NCBI GenBank assembly: GCA_012295275.1
Contig: CM022675.1
Location: 2,227,162-2,251,866 of the forward strand
DNA: 24,705 bases
Direction: 5' to 3'
Origin: Chrysomallon squamiferum
Lineage: Eukaryota > Mollusca > Gastropoda > Neomphalida > Peltospiridae
The notes beneath the pieces were generated by a model. The model ran no database searches and had not been told where the DNA came from. It saw only the letters and a list, made by a program, of their open reading frames with translations. The position numbers and the translations under genes were made by a program. Positions 12,049 to 23,322 of the stretch are shown here, piece by piece (the stretch's first letter is position 1; each line of letters begins with the position of its first letter).

Positions 12049-12351
12049 CTTGATTTACTAATATTATCTTACCTGATTCCATAGGCATGTAATGACCGGG
12101 GAAAGTATTCGATAACGCTTACTGAACTTTTAGTTTACTATACATTTGGCGAAATTACATATATTAATGTCAGAAAAATTGTTTTTCTATTTCCTCTGCT
12201 TTCAATTTGTTTTCTTTTAATTTTAATTTGTATCTATTATTATTAATATTTTATTATTATTATCCAGACACATGTACAGACAGAGAGACGGTCACGGAGA
12301 CAAAAACAAAACAAAAATAATAAAATAGAAACACACAAGAAATCAATTATT

Positions 12352-12914
<563 letters not shown>

Positions 12915-12985
12915 CTATTTATAATAAGCCATTTATCAGACTTCTTCATAATCTCCTATTTCATTACTTTGCTTCACTTTTTCAG

Positions 12986-13049
12986 CATAAACTAAAGATG
13001 TGGATGTCATTCGTAAATCTGATACTTCTAAGTTGCTCCATCACACTAG
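12986..13049 (+). CDS. Signal-peptide exon with start codon, copy A (gene 2)
   Basis: Acceptor CTTTTTCAG, then CATAAACTAAAG and ATG at 12998. The translation MWMSFVNLILLSCSITLG is a typical short secretion signal (hydrophobic core, small residues at the end). The donor G|GTAACT leaves in phase 1, joining in frame to the EGF exon at 13271. A is present at position -3 of the start. The matching exon in copy B (20236-20299) keeps acceptor, donor, length and hydrophobic frame but not the ATG. This start was chosen because it is the first ATG of the exon; a second ATG follows two codons later. Confidence 0.78.
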
Positions 13050-13120
13050 GTAACTTTTCAAACGATTCTTTCCAGTCACATAACTAAGTTATTGTTCTGA
13101 CAAATGTTTTCCGTGATAAA

Positions 13121-13220
<100 letters not shown>

Positions 13221-13270
13221 CAACTTAAGAAGTTTCTCTAAACTGCAGAATCACAAATGTGTGTTTTCAG

Positions 13271-13408
13271 GTTTGAGTGGTTCAAGTCCGTGTACCAATC
13301 AGACTGATTCTTGTGGCTCTGATGGAGGTATCTGTTACAATGATAATGGAAACAAGGCGTGTTTCTGTCCACCTGGTTTCTATGGTGACCACTGTAAAAA
13401 CAAAAGAT
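13271..13408 (+). CDS. EGF-like domain exon, copy A (gene 2)
   Basis: Acceptor GTTTTCAG, phase 1 in, and donor GAT|GTGAGT, phase 1 out: a classic symmetric EGF exon of 138 bases. Six cysteines are spaced C-x6-C-x6-C-x8-C-x1-C-x8-C, ending CFCPPGFYGDHC, which is a complete EGF-like domain. The nearest relative is 21479-21616, with six base differences in 138 (three synonymous; P to S, K to E and N to K). No further exon of this copy is visible up to 18073, so it either ends blindly or splices to copy B exons, with which its phase is compatible. Confidence 0.85.
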
Positions 13409-13448
13409 GTGAGTTATTTACTACGATAATAATAACAAATAATGATAA

Positions 13449-13452
13449 CAAC

Positions 13453-13521
<69 letters not shown>

Positions 13522-13525
13522 TATA
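13449..13525. repeat. (AAT)n microsatellite
   Basis: Pure AAT run 40 bp after the EGF donor. Read through, it would add poly-Asn, but the donor makes that intron. Confidence 0.95.
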
Positions 13526-13979
13526 ATAATAAAAACAACAACAACAATAACACTAAAGCAAGTGTTCACTTCGTTTATGATAAAAAGTTAAATCTTTTTA
13601 TCAAATTACTTTTTATGTTTACCAACGAATGTCAGTATTTTTAGTTCCTATTTCATTATATGAGTTTTAACTTGTATTCCAGTAGCTGAAATATAATTAT
13701 ATACATTTGTTTGTGTAACCATTAGTCTATATTTGTATTCAGGATTAATATAATAAGGATAAGCATTTCAATCACGTATTTCAGTTTAATTTTAGGGAAG
13801 ATTGTTCTATTGTCCCAATGCTTGTTTTTGACAGTACAAACATTTATTTGGCTAAAATTATTGGCATGATTGTTTGTTGTTGTTGTTTGTTTTGTTTTTG
13901 TTTGTTAGTGTTTGTTTTTTGGAGGGTTTTGTGGGGGTTGTTTAGTTCTTTTTTCTTTTTTTTTCTTTACCATCTGCAA
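13526..13979. other. Intronic, no feature seen
   Basis: AT-rich, with GT-rich low complexity at 13870-13960. No exon or RNA gene recognised. Confidence 0.6.
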
Positions 13980-13994
13980 GATAATAATAATAAC

Positions 13995-14047
<53 letters not shown>

Positions 14048-14051
14048 TAAC

Positions 14052-14116
<65 letters not shown>

Positions 14117-14184
14117 TCCATAAGTTATATATGAACATTCACTTAAATTCATCCAGTCGTTTGTCTTTATATCATTAATAAATA

Positions 14185-14249
<65 letters not shown>
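13980..14249. repeat. Inverted pair of (AAT)n and (ATT)n tracts
   Basis: AAT at 13980-14112 (with a few AAC interruptions) and its complement ATT at 14187-14249, separated by 74 bp. In a transcript the ~60 bp of complementarity could form a hairpin. The open frames on both strands are simple-repeat artefacts. Confidence 0.95.
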
Positions 14250-14371
14250 ATTTTCGGGATAATTGCCGATGAAACGTTTAACATGAAAACTGAATGGATT
14301 TAAACAAAAATAATAATTAAGAAATGAGAAGATTGATTTGGCATCTCTGTGACTAAGATAACAAACCTCTA

Positions 14372-15256
14372 CAAATACATGTAACACATCACTGCTCATT
14401 TAGACTGGTACTCTCACAAAAGTTACTCTATTCCTTCACTTGTCATGCATCAACAAACATTAAAATAGGTATAATACATCACTGCTCATTTAGACTGGTA
14501 CTCTCACAAAAGTTACTCTATTCCTTCACTTGTCACGCATCAACAAATATTAAAACAGGTGTAATACATCACTGCACATCTAGACTGGTACTCTCACAAA
14601 AGTTACTCTGTTCCTTCACTTGTCACGCATCAACAAACATTAAAACAGGTGTAATATATCACTGCACATCTAGACTGGCACTCTTAATAGTTACTCTATT
14701 CCTTCACTTGTCACGCATCAACAAACATGAAAACACGTGTAATACATCACTGCACATCTAGACTGGCACTCTTAATAGTTACTCTATTCCTTCACTTGTC
14801 ACGCATCAACAAACATTAAAACACGTGTAATACATCACTGCACATCTAGACTGGTACTCTCACAAAAGTTACTCTATTCCTTCACTTGTCACGCATCAAC
14901 AAACATTAAAACACGTGTAATACATCACTGCACATCTAGACTGGTACTCTCACAAAAGTTACTCTATTCCTTCACTTGTCACACATCAACAAATATTAAA
15001 ACAGGTGTAATACATCACTGCACATCGAGACTGGTACTGTCACAAAAGTTACTCTGTTCCTTCACTTGTCACGCATCAACAAACATTAAAACAGGTGTAA
15101 TATATCACTGCACATCTAGACTGGCACTCTTAATAGTTACTCTATTCCTTCACTTGTCACGCATCAACAAACATTAAAACAGGTGTAATGCCTCACTGCA
15201 CGTCTAGACTGGTACTCTCACAACAGTTACTCTGTCCCTTCACTTGTCATGCATGA
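14372..15256. repeat. 90-bp minisatellite, about 10 units
   Basis: Units contain TAGACTGGTACTCTCACAAA, GTTACTCTATTCCTTCACTT and GTCACGCATCAACAAACATT. GACTGG recurs at 14403, 14493, 14583, 14673, 14761, 14849, 14939, 15029, 15119 and 15207, so periods are 90 or 88 bp. The 88-bp variant has CTCTTAATAG in place of CTCTCACAAAAG. Units diverge by only a few bases. No coding potential or CRISPR-like alternation was seen. Confidence 0.97.
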
Positions 15257-15518
15257 ATACACAGACGTTTAAGTGTTTCTGAGTCAATCTACTGTCGCAG
15301 AAACAGTATTTATTATGGTGTACTGATACTCATTTGTGTAGGCATTTAAACACAGAAACATACACATTCACAGTCTTAATCGAACTAACATAAACACATA
15401 AACCACACACGTACGTATCAACAAACAACTAAGCACTCGTACGCATAGCTGCATGCCTAGAGAAGCATCCATTATCGAAAAACACACACGCACGCATACA
15501 CACAAATACACAAACATA

Positions 15519-15557
<39 letters not shown>

Positions 15558-15630
15558 CACACCCCCATATATACTCACACGCAGATTCGTACATACAAAC
15601 ATACATAAATACACACATTCATACATATGC
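15257..15630. other. Spacer with CA-rich and (TA)n sequence
   Basis: ACAC-rich low complexity and a TA run at about 15522-15554. The minus-strand open frames here are low complexity. No gene seen. Confidence 0.6.
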
Positions 15631-17135
15631 CTCTAATGCTTATGTAATTTTAGTTTTATTATAAGTATAAAAGAATGTCTACTGTTTATGTAATATTTAG
15701 TTTTATTATAAGTATAAAAGAATGTCTACTGTTTATGTAATATTTAGTTTTATTATAAGTACTAAAGTATGTGAGTACCTATAGTGTTTATTTAAGATTT
15801 AGTTATATTATAAGTATAAAAGTATAAACAGTTTTAGTTTTATTTTAAGTGTAAAAGTATGTCAGTATTTCTAATGGTTATTTATTATTTAGTTTTATTT
15901 TTGGTGTAAAAGTATGTCAATACTTCTAATGGTTATTTATTATTTAGTTCTATTTTAAGTGTAAAAGTATGCCAATACTTCTAATGGTTATTTATTATTT
16001 AGTTTTATTTTTAGTGTAAAAGTATGTCAGTATTTCTAATGGTTATGTAATTTTTAGTTTTATTTTAAGTGTAAAAGTATGTCAATACTTCTAATGGTTA
16101 TGTAATATTTAGTTTTATTTTAAGTGCAAACGTATGTCAGTACTTCTAATGGTTATGTAATATTTAGTTTTATTTTAAGTGTAAAACTATGTCGATATTC
16201 CTAATGGTTATGTAATATTTAGTTTTATTTTTGGCGTAAAATATGTCAATATTTCTAATGGTTATGTAATTTTTAGTTTTATTTTAAGTGCAAAAGTATG
16301 TCAGTACTTCTAATGGTTATGTAATATTTAGTTTTATTTTAAGTCTAAAAGTATATCAATATTTCTAATGGTTATGTAATATTTAGTTTTATTTTAAGTG
16401 TAAAAGTATGTCAATACTTCTAATGGTTATGTAATATTTAGTTTTATTTTAAATGCAAACGTATGTCAGTACTTCTAATGGTTATGTAATATTTAGTTTT
16501 ATTTTAAGTGTAAAACTATGTCAATATTCCTAATGGTTATGTAATATTTAGTTTTATTTTTGGCGTAAAATATGTCAATATTTCTAATGGTTATGTAATT
16601 TTTAGTTTTATTTTAAGTGTAAAAGTATGTCAATACTTCTAATGGTTATGTAATATTTAGTTTTATTTTAAGTGCAAACGTATGTCAGTACTTCTAATGG
16701 TTATGTAATATTTAGTTTTATTTTAAGTGTAAAACTATGTCAATATTCCTAATGGTTATGTAATATTTAGTTTTATTTTTGGCGTAAAATATGTCAATAT
16801 TTCTAATGGTTATGTAATTTTTAGTTTTATTTTAAGTGCAAAAGTATATCAGTACTTCTAATGGTTATGTAATATTTAGTTTTATTTTAAGTCTAAAAGT
16901 ATATCAATATTTCTAATGGTTATGTAATATTTAGTTTTATTTTTAGTGTAAAAGTATGTCAATATTTCTAATGGTTTGTAATATTTAGTTTTATCTTAAG
17001 TGTAAAATTATGTCAATACTTCTAATGGTTATGTAATATTCAGTTTTATTTTAAGTCCTAAAGTATGTCAGTACTTCTAATGGTTATGTAATATTTAGTT
17101 TTATTTTAAGTGTAAAACTATGTCAGTACTATGTC
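15631..17135. repeat. 55-bp minisatellite, about 27 units, with higher-order structure
   Basis: The unit is about TAATGGTTATGTAATATTTA, GTTTTATTTTAAGTGTAAAA, GTATGTCAATACTTC (55 bp). The first few units are diverged (TTATAAGTATAAAAGAATGT). Variant marks repeat as blocks: GCAAACGTATGTCAG, then AAACTATGTC.ATATTCC, then TTTTTGGCGTAAAATATGTC, at about 16126, 16455 and 16674. This indicates multi-unit (higher-order) duplication. Confidence 0.97.
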
Positions 17136-17204
17136 AGGAGTTATAAAACATATGATTTCGCTTTTTAAGCCATTCACATCGAAATGTACGCACGAAAAAA
17201 CAAA

Positions 17205-17300
17205 TGAGTTAATGGAAAATCAATGTACTGTATAGTACACAGTAACTGTCAGTTTTGTTGATGTTAATACACTGTAGAAAATAAATATAGTGTGTATGTT
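17205..17300. repeat. Dispersed repeat family, short copy 5
   Basis: GTTAATGGAAAATCAATGTACTG... with CAGTAACTGTCAGTTTTGTT matches the core at 7230 and 8903. Confidence 0.6.
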
Positions 17301-17430
17301 TTTTCGTTGTTTTTTTTTTTTCTAATTTCATCGTTTTCTTCATTATTATTATGTTTTTACTTTGTGTAGACATTAGCAGCATGTCGAAGTCAAATTCGAG
17401 GCATTTCATATCCAAATTTATCATTCTTCT

Positions 17431-17438
17431 TTTTTCTT

Positions 17439-17469
<31 letters not shown>

Positions 17470-17489
17470 TTATTATTATTATTATTATT

Positions 17490-17560
<71 letters not shown>
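17431..17560. repeat. Compound triplet microsatellite (TTC)(TTA)(TTG)(TTA)
   Basis: Four consecutive pure triplet blocks differing by single substitutions. Confidence 0.95.
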
Positions 17561-17561
<1 letters not shown>

Positions 17562-17667
17562 TATTTCATATTAAAACGAAACATTAATACTTATCATGAA
17601 AAGAAAATTAATACAAAAAGGTTACACGGACAGATATATTGATTGGAAACTGAAAGCAGAGAAAAAA

Positions 17668-18072
17668 GTGCGTGAACACTAACAAAATATCATACAAGTA
17701 AATACATAGCAAATAGAAAAATAACTCATTAAAATATCAAATTATACGAAACGACAACGAGGTAGAGAAAAACACTTATGTAGCGAGAAATAGAATGAGA
17801 CAAAGTGCGTTAACCCTAACAAAATATCATACAAGTAAATACATAGCAAATACAAAAATACATAATTAAAATATCAAATTATACGAAACGACAACGAGGT
17901 AGAGAAAAACACTTATGTAGCGAGAAATAGAATGAGAAAAAGTGCGTTAACCCTAACAAAATATCATACAAGTAAATGCATAACAAATAGAAAAATAACT
18001 AATTAAAATATCAAATTAAACGAAACGACAATGAGGTAGAGAAACAAAGACATGTAGGGAGAAACAGAACGA
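17668..18072. repeat. 137-bp tandem repeat, three units
   Basis: GTGCGT/GTGCGTTAACCCTAAC recurs at 17668, 17805 and 17942. Units contain ATATCATACAAGTAAAT, AAACGACAACGAGGTAGAG and CACTTATGTAGCGAGAAATA. The third unit is slightly diverged and ends exactly where the copy B untranslated exon begins. Confidence 0.93.
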
Positions 18073-18124
18073 GAACTGTGTAAGTGAGGACAAAGCTTCT
18101 TTTCTGAGTGTCACAAGAAACAAG
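18073..18124 (+). pseudogene. Untranslated first exon, copy B (possibly promoterless)
   Basis: Homologous to 10850-10901, with six differences over the 65 bp that include the donor region (AAG|GTAGGT here). The sequence before it is the 137-bp repeat and not the copy A promoter region, and no TATA-like motif is seen in the preceding 60 bp. Joined to the exon at 20236 it gives no ATG in the leader. It may be a dead duplicate or may run from a different promoter. Confidence 0.55.
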
Positions 18125-18177
18125 GTAGGTTCACGTAAACATTTCAGTGAATATGTTTGTACGCATTTGAATGCATT

Positions 18178-18330
18178 ACTACTACTACTACTACAACTAA
18201 TAATAATAATAATAATAATAATAACAGTAACAATAACAATAATAATAATAATATTATTATTATTTCTATACCTTCTGTTTCTACTTGAACAACTACTACT
18301 ACTATTACTACTACTACTTCTACTTCTACT
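18178..18330. repeat. Mixed (ACT)/(AAT)/(ACT) triplet repeats
   Basis: Degenerate triplet microsatellites in both orientations. The short Leu, Ile or Val-rich frames are artefacts. Confidence 0.9.
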
Positions 18331-18629
18331 ATTACTAGTATTACGATTGATTCTAACACTAATGTTAAAATTAACACTCATTTAGGTCCGTCAATATATG
18401 ATAATAACTCTTTGTTTAAAAGGCATTTTCTATTTGTTTTGTTTCTTAAAGTAGAGAATAATTTATCATAAATCAAACTGAAACACATTGAAATCTGCAT
18501 CCGCGGACATATCTGTAATACTTTATAATGAGATTGGCTTTCATTATACGTGTAAAGTCTGTGTCACAGTCTTTGTTTCTAACTCGTCTCCTAAGTCATT
18601 GTTTAACCATGTATAACTATATCCAGTAG

Positions 18630-18747
18630 TGCTAGCTCTAGTAGTTGTAGTAGGAGTAGAAGTAATGACAGAAGCATTCATAGATGTAGTAGGTATAACA
18701 GCAAAAATAGTAGTTGTAATAGATGTATTAATAACAAAAGTAATAGT

Positions 18748-18778
<31 letters not shown>

Positions 18779-18897
18779 AATTGGTAGTAGTCATAGTAGT
18801 AGCTGTAGTAGTAAGAGTAGTAGCAGCAATAGTAGTAGTGGTAGTGGTAGTAGTAGTAAGAGTAGTAGTAATAGTAGTAGTAGTAGTTGTAGTATAA
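18630..18897. repeat. Degenerate (GTA)n microsatellite
   Basis: GTAGTA-rich with scattered changes and an ATT block near 18757-18780. The 480 bp that follow, to 19377, show no feature I can name. Confidence 0.85.
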
Positions 18898-19377
18898 TTT
18901 ATTTATTTGTTTAGAGACAGGCCCCATGTGATGGGCATTATATAAATGGCATCTTGGAGTTGTGTTGAAAGCACTTAGCTTGTATGAGAGCTGTCGCCCA
19001 TGTACATGATACATGCAATTTTGTGTAAGATTTTCGTATATTATACGTAAAATTGTCATACGGTTCTTGTACCTTTTATTCTACGAACACAAACAGGTTA
19101 TCCTCGACACGTCGCCAGTCGTTATCTCTGTCACTAAGATTTTATTACTGTACATACATGCATACATAGTAGATAACTGTTTTAAACTGACACTTATCGA
19201 TCTACGAACTATGAATATGATGACATTTGGTGATTGAAACGTACAGCTTTTGTTAGCAGGTAACACAAAATAAAGGCTATGATCGTGTTTATGAGCCAAA
19301 ACGTCCCTGCATGCAAACCATGTTACCAGTGCATGTGCACGTGCGGTTCATGAAACTTCAATACGAGGGTTACAAAA

Positions 19378-20057
<680 letters not shown>

Positions 20058-20235
20058 TGATAATTTGTGTAAGTAATACTAGAGATGTGTATATATGTTA
20101 AACTGAGGAACGACTTACGCCTAGACTAAAATATAACATTATGATTATTTATGTATTTATATGTTTGTTTGTTTGTTTGTTTATTTATTTTTTATATTTT
20201 TATTCATTGATTCATTCATTTAATCTTCTTTACAG

Positions 20236-20299
20236 TATAAACTGAATACGTGGATATCATTCGTCTATCTGGTACTTCTTAGTTGTTCCATTAGTCTGG
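20236..20299 (+). pseudogene. Signal-peptide exon without ATG, copy B
   Basis: Same length (64 bp), acceptor (TTTACAG), donor (G|GTAACT) and phase as 12986-13049, and the frame still encodes a hydrophobic stretch (WISFVYLVLLSCSISLG). The start ATG has become ACG (20248-20250) and the second ATG has become ATA, so neither initiation codon survives. Identity to copy A is roughly 78%. Either the exon is dead, it is reached from another start, or ACG is used. Its conserved splice sites make it distinct from random decay. Confidence 0.7.
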
Positions 20300-20639
20300 G
20301 TAACTCATATTTCTCTATTTTTCTTTATAGAAAGATTTTACATGAATAAGGAGACTTTGAAAATGGTTAATTCACATAATGAAGCAAAATAATAGGAAAA
20401 AAATGGATCATTCAAATGATGACGTTCAAATTATTAAAAAAAAACATTCACTAAACTTGTGAAATAAAATCTGTATTTTAAGAAACATACAAGTTAGAAG
20501 GTGAAATACGATTTAAAGGTTGTTAAATTAAATACTGAAATCAAATATAAAACTAGAATACTATATTGTGAAATAAAATTTAAAATTAAATGAAGGAAAT
20601 AATTATTAATGTTTCTAATAAAATTAAATTACATATTAT

Positions 20640-20700
20640 TATTATTATTGTTAGTAGTAGTAGTAGTAGTAGTAGTAATAGTAGTAGTAGTTGTAGCATT
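20640..20700. repeat. (ATT)/(AGT) triplet repeats
   Basis: Short triplet runs in the intron after the copy B signal exon. The interval 20300-21002 holds no other feature I can name. Confidence 0.8.
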
Positions 20701-21002
20701 GCTGTTGTTGTTATTTCGTTTAGAAGAAGATCAAAAATATAGATAAATAAACGAATATGAAAAAAAAAATTAAATTTCTGTATCTAGTATCAGCTGTTTT
20801 CTTTACTTGCTCACAAGTTTTCATGTCTACTGTTTATTTCTAAGTTATTTTAGGTAACGTTGTCTATTTTTTTTCCATTTTATTTAATTTATTTCCTTAT
20901 TTACTTATTTTATTACTACTACTTCTATCAGTGCTACTGCTACTACTAATATTAGTGATTAAATTTACTCTGTCACCATTTTTGTTTCTCATTTATTATC
21001 AG

Positions 21003-21166
21003 CTTTCAGTCATGAAAATTATCCTATGTCAAAATGTTTACAAGTGATGAGTACTTCGACTGCAGACGACAGGGTCAGGACTGTGCTAATAATAAAACTT
21101 GTCAAAATGACGGCACCTGTGACTGTGGAAATGACTACACTGGCTACAACTGTGAGCTGAACGCAA
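21003..21166 (+). pseudogene. EGF-like exon 1 of copy B, apparent frameshift
   Basis: The translation DEYFDCRRQGQDCANNKTCQ, then NDGTCDCGNDYTGYNCELNA, has six EGF cysteines and ends at donor A|GTGAGT in phase 1. The EGF frame has a TGA at 21013-21015. The only good acceptors (TTATCAG before 21003, CTTTCAG before 21010) do not give the phase needed to join 20299 to that frame. Entering at 21003 in phase 1 gives a different open frame (AFSHENYPMSKC) that runs past the EGF cysteines to a TGA near the exon end. A one-base shift around 21035-21055 explains this. Alternatives are an unrecognised acceptor, use of the ATG at 21034, or an assembly error. Confidence 0.6.
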
Positions 21167-21340
21167 GTGAGTTATTTTTTTATTATTATTATTATTTTTT
21201 TTTTATTATTAAATTTTAATCTCTGAAATGTTTTATATGAAAGTGCAGCTGAAAAGAAACAGAACAGAACAAAACAAAACCAAGTAAACAAACGTGCAAC
21301 CACTAATCACTGTTTATGTTTCCTTCTCTTCATATTTTAT

Positions 21341-21358
21341 TATTATTATTACTACTAT

Positions 21359-21393
<35 letters not shown>

Positions 21394-21437
21394 TTATTAT
21401 TACTATTAGCATTAGTATTAGTATTAGTATGATTATT

Positions 21438-21469
<32 letters not shown>

Positions 21470-21475
21470 TGTATT
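21341..21475. repeat. (ATT)(ACT)(AGT/ATT)(TTTA)n intronic repeats
   Basis: Simple repeats run up to the acceptor TATTCAG of the next exon. Confidence 0.9.
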
Positions 21476-21478
21476 CAG

Positions 21479-21616
21479 GTTTGAGTGGTTCAAGTCCGTG
21501 TACAAATCAGACTGACTCTTGTGGCTCTGATGGAGGTATCTGTTACAATGATAATGGAAACAAGGCGTGTTTCTGTCCATCTGGTTTCTATGGTGACCAC
21601 TGCGAAAAGAAAAGAT
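21479..21616 (+). CDS. EGF-like domain exon 2, copy B
   Basis: Complete phase 1-1 EGF exon with all six cysteines (SCGSDGGICYNDNGNKACFC, then PSGFYGDHC), 138 bases, 96% identical to 13271-13408. Acceptor TATTCAG and donor GAT|GTGAGT are both sound. It can follow either the EGF exon ending at 21166 or the copy A EGF exon ending at 13408 in the same frame, and it leads into the ZP-N exon at 22267. The intron sequences on either side do not resemble those of copy A, so the similarity is confined to the exon. Confidence 0.85.
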
Positions 21617-21767
21617 GTGAGTGATTCATATTAGTTAACAAAATAATACCTTTATCTCTACCACAGTTTTTTATGTACTAATAAAGGATAGGTGATATTC
21701 CTGCTATTTTTAATAATGCAATTTACTAAAATGATTTGACCAGTTATCTGTATGTTTGTGTGTGTGT

Positions 21768-21770
<3 letters not shown>

Positions 21771-21854
<84 letters not shown>
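21771..21854. repeat. (GA)n microsatellite
   Basis: Pure GA run of ~84 bp in the intron after EGF exon 2. AAT runs follow at 21960-21998, with short ATT/GTT and TA runs at 22148-22232. Confidence 0.97.
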
Positions 21855-21857
<3 letters not shown>

Positions 21858-21960
21858 TGTGTTTTTAGATCAAATTCAGATTTATTTTCTTTAATGTCAC
21901 TGTTCTTAAATTTTCTTTTAGCCTCCCAGCAAAGTAAAGTAAATGGTTATAATATTAGTA

Positions 21961-22000
<40 letters not shown>

Positions 22001-22266
22001 TCATAAAAATTGTAATAAATAAGTAAAAGAACAAGAATTAGATAATATTTATATCTATAATAAACAAAGTCGCATTATAAATTAATTTTAATTCAAACTT
22101 GATGTAATTATTTGATGTCAAATTCATTTTATTTGCGATCTATGTTTTTATTATTATTATTATTATATTATTATTATTGTTGTTGTTGTTGTTATCGTCA
22201 TGATCTTCATCATTATATATATATATATATATTCCTCCTTTCAAATACTAATTGAAATATTTTCAG

Positions 22267-22454
22267 ATGAACTTACCTGTGAAAAAAGTTCTATGTTGAT
22301 TGTGATTAATCCTGCTGAAACATTCAGTGGTGTCATCTATGCTAAAGGTGAAAGAGACACGCCTAGTTGCAAATTCGCGGCGTCAGACCTACCCTCGGGA
22401 AAACAAGGTGTGGCTCTCAATGTTAAGGACAGTGAATGTGCAGGGATGACTGAG
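22267..22454 (+). CDS. ZP-N subdomain exon 1 (gene 2)
   Basis: Acceptor ATTTTCAG, phase 1 in, donor GAG|GTCAGT, phase 0 out. The translation begins ELTCEKSSMLIVINPAETFS and continues through TPSCKFAASD to VKDSECAGMTE. The three cysteines and strand pattern (C..S.M.V..., SC, EC) match the first part of a ZP-N domain, the Ig-like polymerisation half of ZP modules. The following exon supplies the fourth cysteine. It sits directly after the EGF exons, as in many EGF-ZP proteins. The frame is intact. Confidence 0.8.
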
Positions 22455-22619
22455 GTCAGTTCTGTTTGTTATTTTTATAATTTTTATTTTATTTCTTTTC
22501 TTTATGAACTATGTTTATATATGCTGTTACTTGTACAAAATGATTAAATAAAATAAATTTAATGTTGCTTGTGCCTGTTGGATTCTTATATCAGCGAAAA
22601 TGTTATGTATATATATACA

Positions 22620-22623
22620 CACA

Positions 22624-22652
<29 letters not shown>
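22620..22652. repeat. (CATA)n microsatellite
   Basis: Tetranucleotide repeat in the intron within ZP-N. Confidence 0.9.
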
Positions 22653-22656
<4 letters not shown>

Positions 22657-22721
22657 TTGGTTGTTGCCTGTTTTCAAAGTGATGTTAGATATAAAGTATA
22701 AATAGTGGTTTGTTTTTAAAG

Positions 22722-22850
22722 CTAAATGGAGGTCGAACTCCAGATGTGATCATACAGTTCAGTGAAAAGTACATGACAAATTTCGACACAAAAGTCACTG
22801 TCACTTGTCGTGGAAAAAACAACGATGCCGTAATCGTGACTGTCACCAAA
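22722..22850 (+). CDS. ZP-N subdomain exon 2 (gene 2)
   Basis: The translation is LNGGRTPDVIIQFSEKYMTN, then FDTKVTVTCRGKNNDAVIVT and VTK. It ends the ZP-N fold with the typical V.V.C cysteine. Entry is after TTTTTAAAG in phase 0. The donor AAA|GTGATA at 22850 was chosen because it leaves phase 0 and matches the acceptor at 23103. The frame stays open further, through a Val/Ile repeat encoded by GTT/ATT triplets, which I take as intron. Confidence 0.72.
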
Positions 22851-23102
22851 GTGATAACAACCAAAGAACTTGAAAGGCTCGTTGTCGTAGTCGTTGTTGT
22901 TATTATTATCATCATTACTACTACCATAATTGTTTTTTGTTGCTTTTTTTTTCTTTTACACTAGTTTATTGAGATTTTACTCCGTATTTTCGAATATTTT
23001 CTCCTATTGTTAAAATATTTATTACCAGTAGTAGTAGTAGTAGTAGTTATATATATATATATATACACACTACACTTTCTTTTTTGTGACAGAAACCAAC
23101 AG

Positions 23103-23235
23103 AATATCAGAAACACAGTTAACTCAACAGACTCCTCGCTTGTCCAGTTCAACATCAACCTCAAAGACGGGTCTCCAGTTTCAGAATCAGCAGCTGTATC
23201 TTTAGATGAAGAACTTACATTTGAGTTTACTACAA
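23103..23235 (+). CDS. ZP linker and first strands of ZP-C (gene 2)
   Basis: The translation NIRNTVNSTDSSLVQFNINL, then KDGSPVSESAAVSLDEELTF and EFTT, resembles the opening of ZP-C domains (F.I.LKDG.PV...V.LGD.L..EF). Start 23103 (after CAACAG, phase 0) was preferred over 23093 (after GTGACAG, phase 2) because only phase 0 matches a donor of the preceding exon. The donor A|GTAGGA leaves in phase 1. Possible N-glycosylation at NST. Confidence 0.68.
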
Positions 23236-23273
23236 GTAGGAACAACTTGTTGTTTCCATAGTGAACTTCATTA

Positions 23274-23322
23274 TAATAATAATAATAACAATAATAATAA
23301 TATTAATAATAATAATAATAAT
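23274..23322. repeat. (AAT)n microsatellite
   Basis: Imperfect AAT run in the intron between two ZP-C exons. Confidence 0.9.

Noticed and set aside
13818-14284. Poly-Asn, poly-Ile and poly-Leu frames on both strands
   Set aside because: All come from AAT/ATT simple repeats.
14372-15256. CRISPR-like regular array
   Set aside because: Units are contiguous 88-90 bp near-identical copies with no unique spacers, in a eukaryotic genome.
17805-17960. TTAACCCTAAC motifs suggesting an interstitial telomere repeat
   Set aside because: Only a single CCCTAA occurs in each of two 137-bp units; there is no hexamer array.
22851-22960. Transmembrane-like Val/Ile stretch extending the ZP-N exon
   Set aside because: It is encoded by GTT/ATT/ATC simple triplets after a usable donor at 22850, and ZP-C sequence follows in the next exon, so an intron is more likely.
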